The position numbers and the translations under genes were made by a program. Below the pieces are notes generated by a model. That model worked only from the letters and a program-made list of their open reading frames with translations. It had not been told where the DNA came from and did not search any database. 64,000 nucleotides of DNA from Actinospica acidithermotolerans (GTDB lineage: Bacteria > Actinomycetota > Actinomycetes > Streptomycetales > Catenulisporaceae). This document shows positions 34,968-43,612 of this stretch, one piece after another. Where the stretch lies: assembly GCF_018139625.1 (NCBI RefSeq), contig NZ_JAGSOH010000010.1:36601-100600 (forward strand), in the 5' to 3' direction. The first letter of the stretch is position 1, and each line of letters starts with the position of its first letter.

Positions 34968-35957
34968 ATGTCGACGCACCTGAACTCGACCGAGCTGACC
35001 CGGATCAAGGCCGCCGGAGCCCTGCTCTGGCGGCCGGGCCCGGACGGCAAGGAGCTCGAGCTCGCGCTGATCCACCGCCCGCGCTACGACGACTGGTCGT
35101 TCGCCAAGGGCAAGGCCGAGCCGGGGGAGCACCCGGTGCTCACCGCCGTGCGCGAGGTCGAGGAGGAGACGGCGCACCGGGCCGTGCTCGGGCGCCGGCT
35201 GCCGAACACCGAGTACGACGTGCTGGGCCGCGCCAAGCAGGTCAGATACTGGGCCGCGCGCGCCGCGGGCGAAGCCGAGTTCCTCGCGAACGACGAGGTG
35301 GACGTGCTGGAGTGGGTCTCCGGCGCGCAGGCCCGGATGCGGCTGACCAGCCCGCTCGACGTCATGGTGCTCGACGCCTTCCTGTCAGGGCCCGTCGACA
35401 CCTTCCCGATCGTGCTGCAGCGGCACGGCAAGGCCGAGCGGCGCGGCAGCGAGTGGCCGGACGATCTGGCCAGGCCGCTGGCCCCGGAGGGAAAGCAGCA
35501 GGCGATCGCCCTGGCCGAGCTGCTCGCCGTCTACGGCGCCGAGGAGTTGATCAGCTCTCCCGCCGTGCGCTGCGTCGACACCGTGCGTCCTTACGCCGAG
35601 CTGCACGGCGTCGAGATGAAGCTGGACTCCGCGCTGACCGAGATCTCGTACGTGCACGCGCCGCGCGCGATCGTCTCGTGGGTCCGCGCCCTCGCCGACC
35701 GCCGCGTCGGCGCCATCGTCTGCACGCACGGCCCGCTGCTCGACGAGCTCATCTCCGCCTTGCTCTACGCCCCCGGCTTCGCCGACCCGGAGCGCGAACC
35801 GACCCTCAACGGCAAGCCGTGGGATCACGCCGTCGCCGACCGGTGGGCGAACGAGCCGCTGGCCAAGGGTGCCGCCTGGGTGCTGCACTTCGACGCCTCG
35901 ACGGCCGAGGAGAACGCCTCGCCGCGGCTGGTCGCGGTGGACCGGCTCAAGCCCTGA
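34968..35957 (+). CDS. Nudix hydrolase fused to a histidine-phosphatase domain (MutT1-like)
   Basis: This 329-residue protein has an N-terminal Nudix domain with the box GKAEPGEHPVLTAVREVEEETA (the Gly of EExG is Ala) and a C-terminal SixA/phosphoglycerate-mutase-like domain (VLQRHGKAERR, SPAVRCVDTVRPYAE, IVCTHGPLLDEL). Mycobacterial MutT1 has the same two domains and hydrolyses 8-oxo-dGTP stepwise and diadenosine polyphosphates. The gene starts 7 nt after the CHAD stop, so it is part of the ppk-CHAD-mutT1 unit. Confidence 0.92.
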   Translation: MSTHLNSTELTRIKAAGALLWRPGPDGKELELALIHRPRYDDWSFAKGKAEPGEHPVLTAVREVEEETAHRAVLGRRLPNTEYDVLGRAKQVRYWAARAAGEAEFLANDEVDVLEWVSGAQARMRLTSPLDVMVLDAFLSGPVDTFPIVLQRHGKAERRGSEWPDDLARPLAPEGKQQAIALAELLAVYGAEELISSPAVRCVDTVRPYAELHGVEMKLDSALTEISYVHAPRAIVSWVRALADRRVGAIVCTHGPLLDELISALLYAPGFADPEREPTLNGKPWDHAVADRWANEPLAKGAAWVLHFDASTAEENASPRLVAVDRLKP

Positions 35958-36065
35958 GGCCCGGGCATTCATATCTTCCGATAATCGTTCGATCGCACCG
36001 TGACTGAACCAGTGGACGCTCGTTGCTCTGAGTGAGAGCCCGTCGGCTCACCGTGAGGAGTGAGA

Positions 36066-36215
36066 GTGAACACCACAACGCGCCTTGAACTTCCCCCGCT
36101 GGAAATCCGCCGCCGGCACGCGGTCCACGGCCTGGTCGCCATCGCGAACGGCCCCGACTACTGCCTGTGCGGAAACCTCTGGCCCTGCCGTCCGTCCGCG
36201 GAATCAGCGGGCTGA
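36066..36215 (+). CDS. 49-residue Cys-containing small protein
   Basis: A GTG start with GAGGAG 5 nt upstream opens a 49-codon ORF, starting MNTTTRLELPPLEIRRRHAV. It has a central HGLVAIANGPDYCLCGNLWPC segment with a CxC and a third Cys five residues later, which could bind a metal. The end overlaps the 3' end of the convergent VirB4-like gene by 12 nt. I know no family, but the strong ribosome site and preceding promoter-like GATAAT (35980-35985) support expression. Confidence 0.6.
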   Translation: MNTTTRLELPPLEIRRRHAVHGLVAIANGPDYCLCGNLWPCRPSAESAG

Positions 36216-37976
36216 GTCTTCTTCCCCCGCCCGGCGCGGGTGGCTCGGCGTGTGCGCGCGCGGCCCGAAGAGGGCGGCGGCCAGCGCCGTGAGCTCGGGA
36301 TCGTCCATGGTCGGCTTCGCGGCCGCGGACAGCGCGGGCGGCGCCACCGGGCTCAGCGCGGGCACGGATTCCGGCGCGTCGTACGTCTCAGGCTCGTATG
36401 CCTCGGGCTCGTCGTACCCCCGGGTTTCCGGCGCCGGCGCGTCGAGAAGCTCCTGAGCCTGCGGTACGGCCGCGGGCGCGGCCGCCGCGGGCCTCGCCGA
36501 CGTCACCGGCAGGGCTACCGGCTGTTCGGGCTGCGGCATCGCCACGACCGCGCGGGTCGGCGGCAGCGCGCGGGCCACGGAGGGGAGCCTCGGCTGCAGC
36601 GCGGGCGTGACCGGAGGCAGCTCGGGCGCGACCGGCGGGCTGTCCAGACCCTCCCGCGGCGAGCTCTCCGTCATCGCACGGTCCGTGTACACCAGCGGCT
36701 TCTCGACCTCGGTGACGATGTGCTTGACCACCTGCACGTCGCCGTTCACGTCCCACACCGCGATGCCCGGCGAGAGCGTGGGGATGATCTCCACGGCCCA
36801 GCGCGGCAGGCCGAGCACCCGGCCCGTCGCCCGCGCCTCGTCGGACTTCTGCATGTAGATCGTGCGCGTGGAGGCCATCTTGAGGATCGCCGCCGCCTCC
36901 TTGGCCGCCGCACCGTCTATCACGTCGGACAGGTGGTGCACGACGGCGACGAAGGACAGGCCCAGCCGGCGGCCGAACTTCAGCAGCCGCTGGAACAGCT
37001 GCGCCACCGAGGGCTGGTTGATGATGTGCCAGGCCTCTTCGACGAGCAGGATGCGCTTGCGCCGGTCCGGACGCAGCCAGGAGTGCTCGAGCCAGACCCC
37101 GACGATCGCCATCAGGATCGGCATCGCGATCGAGTTGCGGTCGATCGTGGACAGGTCGAAGACGATCAGCGGGGAGTCGAGGTCGATGCCCTCGGTGGTC
37201 GCGCCGTCGAACATGCCCTTGAGGTCGCCGTCGACCAGACGGTCGAGCACGAGGGCGACGTCGAGACCCCACTCGCGCACGTCCTCGAGCGCGATGTTCA
37301 TCTCCTCGGCGGCCTCCGCGCGCGGTTCGCGCAGCGCGTCGACGATGTCGTGCAGGATCGCCTGCTGCCCCAGGCGCTGCGCGTCCGCGTGGACCGTGGT
37401 GTGCGCGGCCTTGAGCGCGTAGCCGGAGCGCTCGTCCAGCGAACGGCCGAGCGCCACCTCGACGATCGTGCGCAGCAGGGCCAGCTGGCCGGTGCTGGTG
37501 ATCGCCGGGTCGAGCGGGTTGAGCCGGATGCCCTGGCCGCCGCGCGCATGCGGGTCGAGCCGGATCGGCCGGACCCCGAGGGCCTCGGCGATCAGGTTCC
37601 ACTCACCCACGCCGTCCTCGCCTTGCGCGTCGAGGACCACGACCTGCCGGTCCCGGAAGCGCAGCTGGCGCAGCACGTAGGTCTTCTCCAGCGCCGACTT
37701 GCCGTTGCCGGACTCGCCGAGCACCAGCCAGTGCGGGGCCGGCAGCTGCTGGCCGTAGAGCTGGAAGGGGTCGTAGACGTAGCCCTTGCCGCTGTAGACC
37801 TCGCGGCCGATGATCACCCCGGAGTCGCCGAGGCCGGGCGCGGCCGTCGGCAGGTAGATCGCCTCGGCCTGGTTGCTCGAGGTGCGCACCGGGATGCGCG
37901 CCGTCTCGCGCCTGCCGAACAGGGCCGTCGCGAAGCCCTCGGTGATCAGGTCGCCGATCCCGCCTCGAGTGGCCAT
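36204..37976 (-). CDS. VirB4/TraC-type ATPase of a type IV secretion-like system
   Basis: This 590-residue ATPase has Walker A GESGNGKSA (residues 87-95) and Walker B ILLVEEAWHI (309-318), followed by an RRLGLSFVAVVHHLSD motif and STRTIYMQKSDEA typical of VirB4-group proteins. The N-terminal 80 residues (RTSSNQAEAIYLPTAAPGLGDSGVIIG) are family-like. The C-terminal tail (about 440-575) is Pro/Ala-rich and disordered, unlike plasmid VirB4. It is the last gene of the minus-strand cluster. No relaxase or coupling protein is in the cluster. Confidence 0.88.
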   Translation of the reverse strand: MATRGGIGDLITEGFATALFGRRETARIPVRTSSNQAEAIYLPTAAPGLGDSGVIIGREVYSGKGYVYDPFQLYGQQLPAPHWLVLGESGNGKSALEKTYVLRQLRFRDRQVVVLDAQGEDGVGEWNLIAEALGVRPIRLDPHARGGQGIRLNPLDPAITSTGQLALLRTIVEVALGRSLDERSGYALKAAHTTVHADAQRLGQQAILHDIVDALREPRAEAAEEMNIALEDVREWGLDVALVLDRLVDGDLKGMFDGATTEGIDLDSPLIVFDLSTIDRNSIAMPILMAIVGVWLEHSWLRPDRRKRILLVEEAWHIINQPSVAQLFQRLLKFGRRLGLSFVAVVHHLSDVIDGAAAKEAAAILKMASTRTIYMQKSDEARATGRVLGLPRWAVEIIPTLSPGIAVWDVNGDVQVVKHIVTEVEKPLVYTDRAMTESSPREGLDSPPVAPELPPVTPALQPRLPSVARALPPTRAVVAMPQPEQPVALPVTSARPAAAAPAAVPQAQELLDAPAPETRGYDEPEAYEPETYDAPESVPALSPVAPPALSAAAKPTMDDPELTALAAALFGPRAHTPSHPRRAGEEDSAR

Positions 37977-38023
37977 CTGAACCCTTCCTCACGTGCGATG
38001 ACAGCTGCGGATGTCCCTGACCC

Positions 38024-39550
38024 CTAGCGCCGCACGCCCGTGGCGAACGGCAGGGTGTTGACGAAGGCGCGATGGTGCTCCCGGTCGCACCACTCCAGCT
38101 TCAGGAAGCTCTTGCCGGCCGAGGCGCGGATGGTCCGCTTGTCCCGGGCCAGGGCCTCCGGCGAGCGCGAGGAGACCGTGATGTAGCCGGCCAGGTTCAC
38201 TCCCGCGGCGCCCGCGGCCAGATCCTCGCCGCGCAGGTCCACCCGGCTGGAGTGGGCGCGCTCGCGCGGGTCGTCCACCCGGCCGAGCTTGGCCTGCCGG
38301 GCCGCCTCGGCGTCCACGTTGACCCGCTCGGTCAGCATCCGCTCGATCGCGACCTCGGTCGGCTCCAGGTCCATCGACACGGCGACCGTGCGGATCACGT
38401 CCGGGGTGTGCACCAGCAACGGCGCCAGGAAGTTGACCGCGACCGGGGTGAGCGGCCACTCGCGGATCCAGGCCGTCGCGTGGCACCACGGATCGGCCGT
38501 GAGCGACTCGCGGGTCTTGGCGCGCAGGAACAGCGGCGCCGCGGCGTCGAACTCGGCGGGCCACGCGTCGCGCTCGGCCATCCCGTCGGTGTGGTCGATC
38601 GGGTGCTCGGGGTCGTACATCGAGTGGATCAGCGAGGAGAGCGCGGGCACGTCGAGTGGCCGGCGGACCTTGATGTCGGCGTCGGCGAGCCGGGCACAGA
38701 TGTCGTTGAGCTCGCGCACCATGATCACGCAGATGCCGTGGTCCAGGTCGGTGCCGCCGGACATCACGCGCGCCTCGGTGGCCAACTCCCGCGTGTAGGC
38801 CATGCACGCCGTCAGGTAGGTGCGGTGCTGCTCGCTGGAGGTGGAGACCATCGACAGCAGTTGCGCGTACGAGTCGCGGATCCAGCCCGGAGCGTTCGGA
38901 TCGCCGCGCCTGGCCACGTCCTTGGCGTGCGCGTCCGGGTCGGCGGGCAGCGTGCGGGCGAGCATCTGCAGGCGCGTCACGAAGCCGTCGCCGTTGGCCA
39001 CGTGCCGCAGCAGCGTGCCGTACCGGTCGACCAGCGCCTCCTGGTCCTCGGCGTCCCGCGAGCCGACGCCGGGGCCCTCGATCTCGATCGTGCAGGTGAT
39101 CGTGCCGCGGTCCAGGTGCATCAGCACGGCGAGCTCGTCCGGCCCGAAGCGCGCGGAGATCCAGCGGACCTGGCCCACGCCGGGGGGCGCCGGCACCTCG
39201 ATCTCCTTGCCGCCGAGCGTCGTGCCCGCGGTATCGGCGTCCGAGGTGTAGAAGGCGTTCCGGCTGCGCACCATCCGCTTGTAGGAGCGCTCGATCTCAA
39301 ACCATTTGTAATACGTGCGCTTACGGTACGGGGCGAAGACGATCGCGCCGGCCAGGACCGGGCAGCCGACGATCGTCAGGATCTTCAGCGGCAGCGTCGG
39401 CACGGCGAAGCCGCACACCATGGCGAGCAGGCAGCCGACGGCGAGCACGGCGAGCTCGCCGGTCTCCCGGTTGCGCCCGACGATCGCGTTCGGCTTGGCC
39501 TTGCCGATGAGGAAGGACCGCCGGCGCTCGTAGCCTTCGGTGGTCGTCAT
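38024..39550 (-). CDS. SCO6880-family protein of the type IV secretion-like cluster
   Basis: This 508-residue protein begins with a PrgI-like region: about 20 basic residues, two membrane helices (LAVLAVGCLLAMVCGFAVP, LKILTIVGCPVLAGAIVF), then RTYYKWFEIERSYKRM. A large cytoplasmic domain follows (VRWISARFGPDELAVLMHLDRGTITCTIEIEG). SCO6880-family proteins stand beside the VirB4 ATPase in actinobacterial conjugation-like clusters and probably correspond to the N-terminal part of VirB4 plus a VirB3-like anchor. It lies 47 nt upstream of the ATPase gene. Confidence 0.88.
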   Translation of the reverse strand: MTTTEGYERRRSFLIGKAKPNAIVGRNRETGELAVLAVGCLLAMVCGFAVPTLPLKILTIVGCPVLAGAIVFAPYRKRTYYKWFEIERSYKRMVRSRNAFYTSDADTAGTTLGGKEIEVPAPPGVGQVRWISARFGPDELAVLMHLDRGTITCTIEIEGPGVGSRDAEDQEALVDRYGTLLRHVANGDGFVTRLQMLARTLPADPDAHAKDVARRGDPNAPGWIRDSYAQLLSMVSTSSEQHRTYLTACMAYTRELATEARVMSGGTDLDHGICVIMVRELNDICARLADADIKVRRPLDVPALSSLIHSMYDPEHPIDHTDGMAERDAWPAEFDAAAPLFLRAKTRESLTADPWCHATAWIREWPLTPVAVNFLAPLLVHTPDVIRTVAVSMDLEPTEVAIERMLTERVNVDAEAARQAKLGRVDDPRERAHSSRVDLRGEDLAAGAAGVNLAGYITVSSRSPEALARDKRTIRASAGKSFLKLEWCDREHHRAFVNTLPFATGVRR

Positions 39551-39599
39551 AGGCCGATTCCCTCACTCGAGCCCGCATGCCACAACGGTTCTGTGGACT

Positions 39600-40898
39600 T
39601 CATGTGCTCGCCCCGTCCCCCGCACCCGCGACCGAGGCGCCGCGACCGGCGTCCGCGCCGCGTCCCGCGTTCGCCGAGGGCATGGTCGGACCCTGCGGCG
39701 GCAGGCCGCCGCCCGAGCCTGGCACGCCGCCGGGGCCGATCGTGCCGACCTGCGGATCGGGCCGCTGCAGGGCGAGCCGCGCGGAGGCCTTCAGGCCCTG
39801 CGCGGCCAGGCCCGCGCCCGCGCCGAGCGCCGCCATGGCCGGCGCCGAGGTCGGGTTGCCGGTCCGGTCGCCGTGCGCCGCGATGCCCTGCTGCATCCGG
39901 GTCGCCGGGCCGTCCATCGCGCCCTGCTGCACCTGCGCGGGGGCGTCGCCGCCGCGCGACTGGCCGATCCGCAGCATGTCGTCGCCGAAGTTCGGCACGA
40001 AGCGGTAGATGAGCCCGGAGGCGAAGATCGACAGGACCATGATGGCCAGGCCGGAGAGCACCGAGGCGAACGCGGAGGTCGGCGAGCTGCCCGAGGAGAT
40101 CGCCGCCGCCAGTCCGAGCACGATGACGATCACCGGTTTCACCATGTCCACCGCGATCATCAGGCCCGCCCAGCGCCGTACGTGCGGCCACAGGTCCTTG
40201 TCCACCAGGCCCGCGTACACCGCGCCGGCCAGCGCCGCGCCCACGTAGAGCATCGCGGCCCGGATCAGCAGCTCCAGCCAGAGCACCGCCGCCGCGATCA
40301 TCGCGACCAGCGAGATGAAGATGAGCAGGATCGGCCCGCCGCCGATGGTCGAGTTCGATCCGTTGGCCGGGCTGAGCGTGTCGGCGAAGGAGCTGAGGAA
40401 GTTGTTCGTGCCCGAACTCGTCGTCGAGCCGATCGCGTTCGTCACCGAGTCGGTCAGCGTGACCATCCCGTAGAGCACGATCGGGGTGAACGCCGAGGCG
40501 CCGACCGCGAGCCACAGGAAGCCGGTCGCCTCGGTCACGGCCGTGACGACCGAGTCCCCGCGCACCGCGCGCTTGATGACCGCGAGCATCCAGAGCAGGA
40601 CGGTCAGGATCGTCGACGCGGCGAAGACGATCGCGTACTGCTTCAGGAAGCCCGAGTTGGTGAAGTCGACGCCGCTGTCGCCGCCGACGGCCCCGGAGAC
40701 CTGCTCGATGACCCACGCGGCCGCCTCGGCGCACGACTTGGCGATCGAGCCCAGCGGATCGGTCAGTATCGAGCCGGCCGAGGTGCCGCCCGAGGTGCTT
40801 CCGCCCACCAGCTTGCCGGTGTTCTCACAGGCCTGCTTCACGCTGCCGAAGAGCGCGGCGCAGGGATCCGCGGCGGCGAGGAAACCACTACCGGCCAT
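39600..40898 (-). CDS. VirB6/TrbL-like multi-span channel protein
   Basis: This 432-residue protein has an exported Cys-containing N-terminal part (DPCAALFGSVKQACENTG), about six to eight hydrophobic helices (residues ~95-320), and a long Gly/Ala/Pro-rich C-terminal tail. Such proteins form the inner-membrane channel of type IV secretion systems, which matches its place between SCO6880-type and VirB8-like genes. Sequence similarity within VirB6 is weak, so the role rests on topology and context. Confidence 0.78.
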   Translation of the reverse strand: MAGSGFLAAADPCAALFGSVKQACENTGKLVGGSTSGGTSAGSILTDPLGSIAKSCAEAAAWVIEQVSGAVGGDSGVDFTNSGFLKQYAIVFAASTILTVLLWMLAVIKRAVRGDSVVTAVTEATGFLWLAVGASAFTPIVLYGMVTLTDSVTNAIGSTTSSGTNNFLSSFADTLSPANGSNSTIGGGPILLIFISLVAMIAAAVLWLELLIRAAMLYVGAALAGAVYAGLVDKDLWPHVRRWAGLMIAVDMVKPVIVIVLGLAAAISSGSSPTSAFASVLSGLAIMVLSIFASGLIYRFVPNFGDDMLRIGQSRGGDAPAQVQQGAMDGPATRMQQGIAAHGDRTGNPTSAPAMAALGAGAGLAAQGLKASARLALQRPDPQVGTIGPGGVPGSGGGLPPQGPTMPSANAGRGADAGRGASVAGAGDGAST

Positions 40899-41787
40899 AG
40901 CGCAGACCCCCGAACGTCGAGACGGCTGCTTGCAGCGTCGACCCGGCGGCGGGCGTCTGCAAGCCTCCCAGGGGCGCGGGACCGTCGGCGGACTGGAAGG
41001 AGAACCACTTCCAGTCCCCGTGGGTCCAGTTCAGCGTCACGGTGACGGTCGCCCAGTCCTCGGACACGGCGTGCTGCGAGTTGGTGCCCGCGAGACCCGC
41101 GAGGGTTACCACCCAGACCGAGACGGTCGCGGTGTTCCCGGAATCGCTCACCAGCGAGACGCCGACCGGGGCCGCCCGCTCGACGTACGTCTGGCCGGCG
41201 GGGGCCGCGCCGGAGCCGGAGAGCCCGTAGGTGGTGTCGATCTGCGCGTAGGCCGCGTCGAACTGTCCCTGCAGCGTACCCGCTATGGCCGGGTCGGCGA
41301 TCGCGTTGATCAGCCGAGCGCGGGCGGAGGATCGCACCATGCTCGCGGAGTTGAACGCGACCACGTAGTTCGCGGCGGCGGCCTCGGCGCCGGAGCTGCT
41401 GTGCGGGTAGCCGACCGGGACGCCGTCGGCGGTGCCGTTCGCCTGGGTGGAGTCGTACGAGGTGGTGACCGGGCTGGCGGACGCGCTGGGTGTTGCGCCG
41501 GCGCTCGGCGTGCCGGTCGCGGAGGCCGCATTCGACCCCGTGCTTCCGCCGCCGTGGTTGACCAGCGCGATGACGGCGAAGAGCGCGACCACCACGCCGC
41601 CGACGATCAGCGGGCCGCGCAGCCGCGAGCGGTTCCGGACACCGTCGGAGTAGGGGTCCGTGGGCAGCTTGATCCGGGTGCGCGCGGCGCCGGAGGAGCC
41701 GGCGGCCGGCGGCCGGCGGGTCGGCCCTGCTTCCACGGTGGAACCCCGATCGGTGCGGCGCGGCCGGCTCACTTCAGGCCGCCGCAC
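40888..41787 (-). CDS. VirB8/TcpC-like bitopic transfer protein
   Basis: This 299-residue protein has a basic cytoplasmic start (TRIKLPTDPYSDGVRNRSRLRG), one membrane helix (PLIVGGVVVALFAVIALV), a Ser/Thr/Ala linker, and an extracytoplasmic domain with the NTF2-like pattern of VirB8/TcpC proteins (AAANYVVAFNSASMVRSSARARLINAIADPAI ... VTLNWTHGDWKWFSFQ). It would bridge the channel to the outside. The stop overlaps the next gene by 11 nt, so translation is coupled. Confidence 0.75.
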   Translation of the reverse strand: MRRPEVSRPRRTDRGSTVEAGPTRRPPAAGSSGAARTRIKLPTDPYSDGVRNRSRLRGPLIVGGVVVALFAVIALVNHGGGSTGSNAASATGTPSAGATPSASASPVTTSYDSTQANGTADGVPVGYPHSSSGAEAAAANYVVAFNSASMVRSSARARLINAIADPAIAGTLQGQFDAAYAQIDTTYGLSGSGAAPAGQTYVERAAPVGVSLVSDSGNTATVSVWVVTLAGLAGTNSQHAVSEDWATVTVTLNWTHGDWKWFSFQSADGPAPLGGLQTPAAGSTLQAAVSTFGGLRYGR

Positions 41788-41910
41788 GGTTCGACGATGC
41801 GTTGCGTGTGCGAGTACCGAGCCGGCTTCCGCTGGATATGGAAACCGATGTCGATGTCACCGACGGCGGTCTACCCGCCGCGCACCCCGGCGAATCAGCA
41901 CTCACAATGA

Positions 41911-42231
41911 TCAGATCGCCATACCGTAGACAATGGTGAACAGCGTACTGAGGCTGCCGATGATGAACACCCCGGTCAGGCCGGCGATGATCAGGCCCTT
42001 GCCCTGCTCCGCGCTGAACGAGTCGCGCAGGGCGGTCGCGCCGATCCGCTGCTTGGCGGCGCCCCAGATCGCGATGCCGAGGCAGACGAGGATGGCCGCC
42101 GCCATGATGACCTCGATCAGCACCTTCGCCTGCTGACCCACCGAGCCGAACGGCCCCCAGTTCGGGGCGATCCCGTTGATGATGTTGCCGATGTTTCCGT
42201 TGCCTGCGGCAAGGACCGTGGCCAAGGCCAT
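41911..42231 (-). CDS. Small two-span membrane protein, VirB2-like pilin candidate
   Basis: This 106-residue protein has a Gly/Asn-rich N-terminus (AAGNGNIGNIINGIAPNWGP), two long hydrophobic helices (VLIEVIMAAAILVCLGIAIWGAA and GLIIAGLTGVFIIGSLSTLFTIVYGM) and a basic loop between. That size and topology fit VirB2/TrbC-type pilins. I chose the ATG at 42231 with GGGGG upstream. It is the first gene of the minus-strand cluster, followed by a 123-nt gap in which no gene is convincing. Confidence 0.72.
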   Translation of the reverse strand: MALATVLAAGNGNIGNIINGIAPNWGPFGSVGQQAKVLIEVIMAAAILVCLGIAIWGAAKQRIGATALRDSFSAEQGKGLIIAGLTGVFIIGSLSTLFTIVYGMAI

Positions 42232-42481
42232 CTGGCGGCCCCCAATCTGTGTCGCGCTGCCTGAAGCATCCCGGGTGCATTGTGGCGCATCCCGCTGAAC
42301 ACGCCGCATCCGGCCGCCGTCGCCTCGCGGAACGGGGATTCCGCAGTGCAGACGGCTGCTGACGCGGCGTCATCCTGCCCTTATCATAGGGCGCACGGGC
42401 ACCTCGGCGCTGTGCCCGCGCCGACTAGTTTTCCCGTCGGAACCCGTGCCCAACCGTGATGGGCCGTCAGGGAGGGGAACC

Positions 42482-43555
42482 ATGCTGCGCCCGGCCCCGC
42501 CTCCGATGCTGCGTCTGACCAACAAGTGGATCTGGGTGGCGATCGCCGCGCTGCTCGCGCCTTTTGTGATCGTGGCGGGTGTCACGGTGCTGGCGCTGGG
42601 GATCACCGACTCCGAGACGGTCCAGGTGCAGGAGTCGCTCGAGCCGGGCACGGTGCCGACGGCGTACGTCGCGCTGATCGAGAAGGCCGCGACGACCTGC
42701 TCCATCCTGAGCGCGCCGCTGCTGGCCGCGCAGTTCTACCAGGAGTCCGGCTTCGACCCGAACGCGGTCTCCGACACCGGCGCCGAGGGCATCGCCCAGT
42801 TCGAGCCGTACACCTGGACGACCTGGGCCTCGCCGAACGACGGCGACGGCAAGGAGAACCCCTTCAACCCGGCGGACGAGATCCCGGCGGCCGCGCGCTT
42901 CGACTGCGCGCTGGCGAGTCAGCTCTCGAAGGTGCCGGGCGACGCCGTGGGCAACATGCTGGCCGGCTACAACGCCGGAGCCGGCGCGGTGATCTCCGCG
43001 AACGGCATCCCGCACATCTCGCAGACCGAGAACTACGTCAAGAACATCGAGGCGCTGGAGAAGTCCTTCGCCAAGCCCACCACGACGACCATCTCGGCCA
43101 GCAGCGTCGCCGTGCAGGCCATCAAGTTCGCCTACGAGCGCCTCGGCACCCCGTACCTCTACGGCGGCACCGGCACGGCCGCGGAGAACGGCGAGTTCGA
43201 CTGCTCCGGCCTCACCCAGGCCGCCTACGCCAGCGCGGGCGTCACCCTGCCCCGCGTGGCCGCCGAGCAGTGGTACGCGGGCGTGCACATCCCCCGGAGC
43301 CAGCTGGAGCCGGGAGACCTGGTCTTCTTCGCCACCAACGTCAACGACCCCAGCACGATCGAGCACGTCGGCATCTACGTCGGCGGCGGCGCGATGATCG
43401 ACTCGCCGCACACCGGCTCCGTCATCCGCTTCGACGCGATCGACGGCTTCAACCCGACGTACATCGGGGCCGTGCGCCCGTACTCGACGGTGCCCTCGTG
43501 GCCGGTGGCCACGGGCGTCGCGAGCGCGACCGCGTCGGCCACGGCCTCGAAGTAG
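42482..43555 (+). CDS. Bifunctional lytic transglycosylase and NlpC/P60 peptidase, membrane-anchored
   Basis: This 357-residue enzyme has one N-terminal membrane anchor (residues ~16-42), a transglycosylase domain with catalytic Glu88 (AAQFYQESGFDPNAVSDTGAEGIAQF) and an NlpC/P60 domain with Cys241 (FDCSGLTQAAY), His295 (EHVGIYVGGGAMI) and His310. It can cut both glycan strands and stem peptides, as VirB1-like enzymes do to let a secretion channel cross the wall. It is divergent from the VirB-like genes over a 250-nt gap containing a hairpin (CGGGCAC 42396 / GTGCCCG 42412). SD AGGGG precedes the ATG. Confidence 0.92.
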   Translation: MLRPAPPPMLRLTNKWIWVAIAALLAPFVIVAGVTVLALGITDSETVQVQESLEPGTVPTAYVALIEKAATTCSILSAPLLAAQFYQESGFDPNAVSDTGAEGIAQFEPYTWTTWASPNDGDGKENPFNPADEIPAAARFDCALASQLSKVPGDAVGNMLAGYNAGAGAVISANGIPHISQTENYVKNIEALEKSFAKPTTTTISASSVAVQAIKFAYERLGTPYLYGGTGTAAENGEFDCSGLTQAAYASAGVTLPRVAAEQWYAGVHIPRSQLEPGDLVFFATNVNDPSTIEHVGIYVGGGAMIDSPHTGSVIRFDAIDGFNPTYIGAVRPYSTVPSWPVATGVASATASATASK

Positions 43556-43566
43556 CGTCAGGATAT

Positions 43567-43612
43567 TGACGCAACTCCGGCGCGGGGACGCGCCGGAGCC
43601 GGCGAAGCGTCA
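43567..43612. terminator. Bidirectional terminator after the cell-wall hydrolase
   Basis: CTCCGGCGCG (43575-43584) pairs with CGCGCCGGAG (43589-43598) around GGGA, and an outer TGACGC (43567) pairs with GCGTCA (43607), which contains the stop of the convergent epimerase gene. Confidence 0.8.

Noticed and set aside
31778..35050. 1090-codon minus-strand ORF across ppk, CHAD and mutT1
   Set aside because: High GC keeps antisense frames open. The three plus-strand genes have full catalytic motifs; the long ORF has none.
41774..41905. Short minus-strand ORF between the pilin-like and VirB8-like genes
   Set aside because: No ribosome site, Ser/Arg-rich composition and no hydrophobic or conserved segment.
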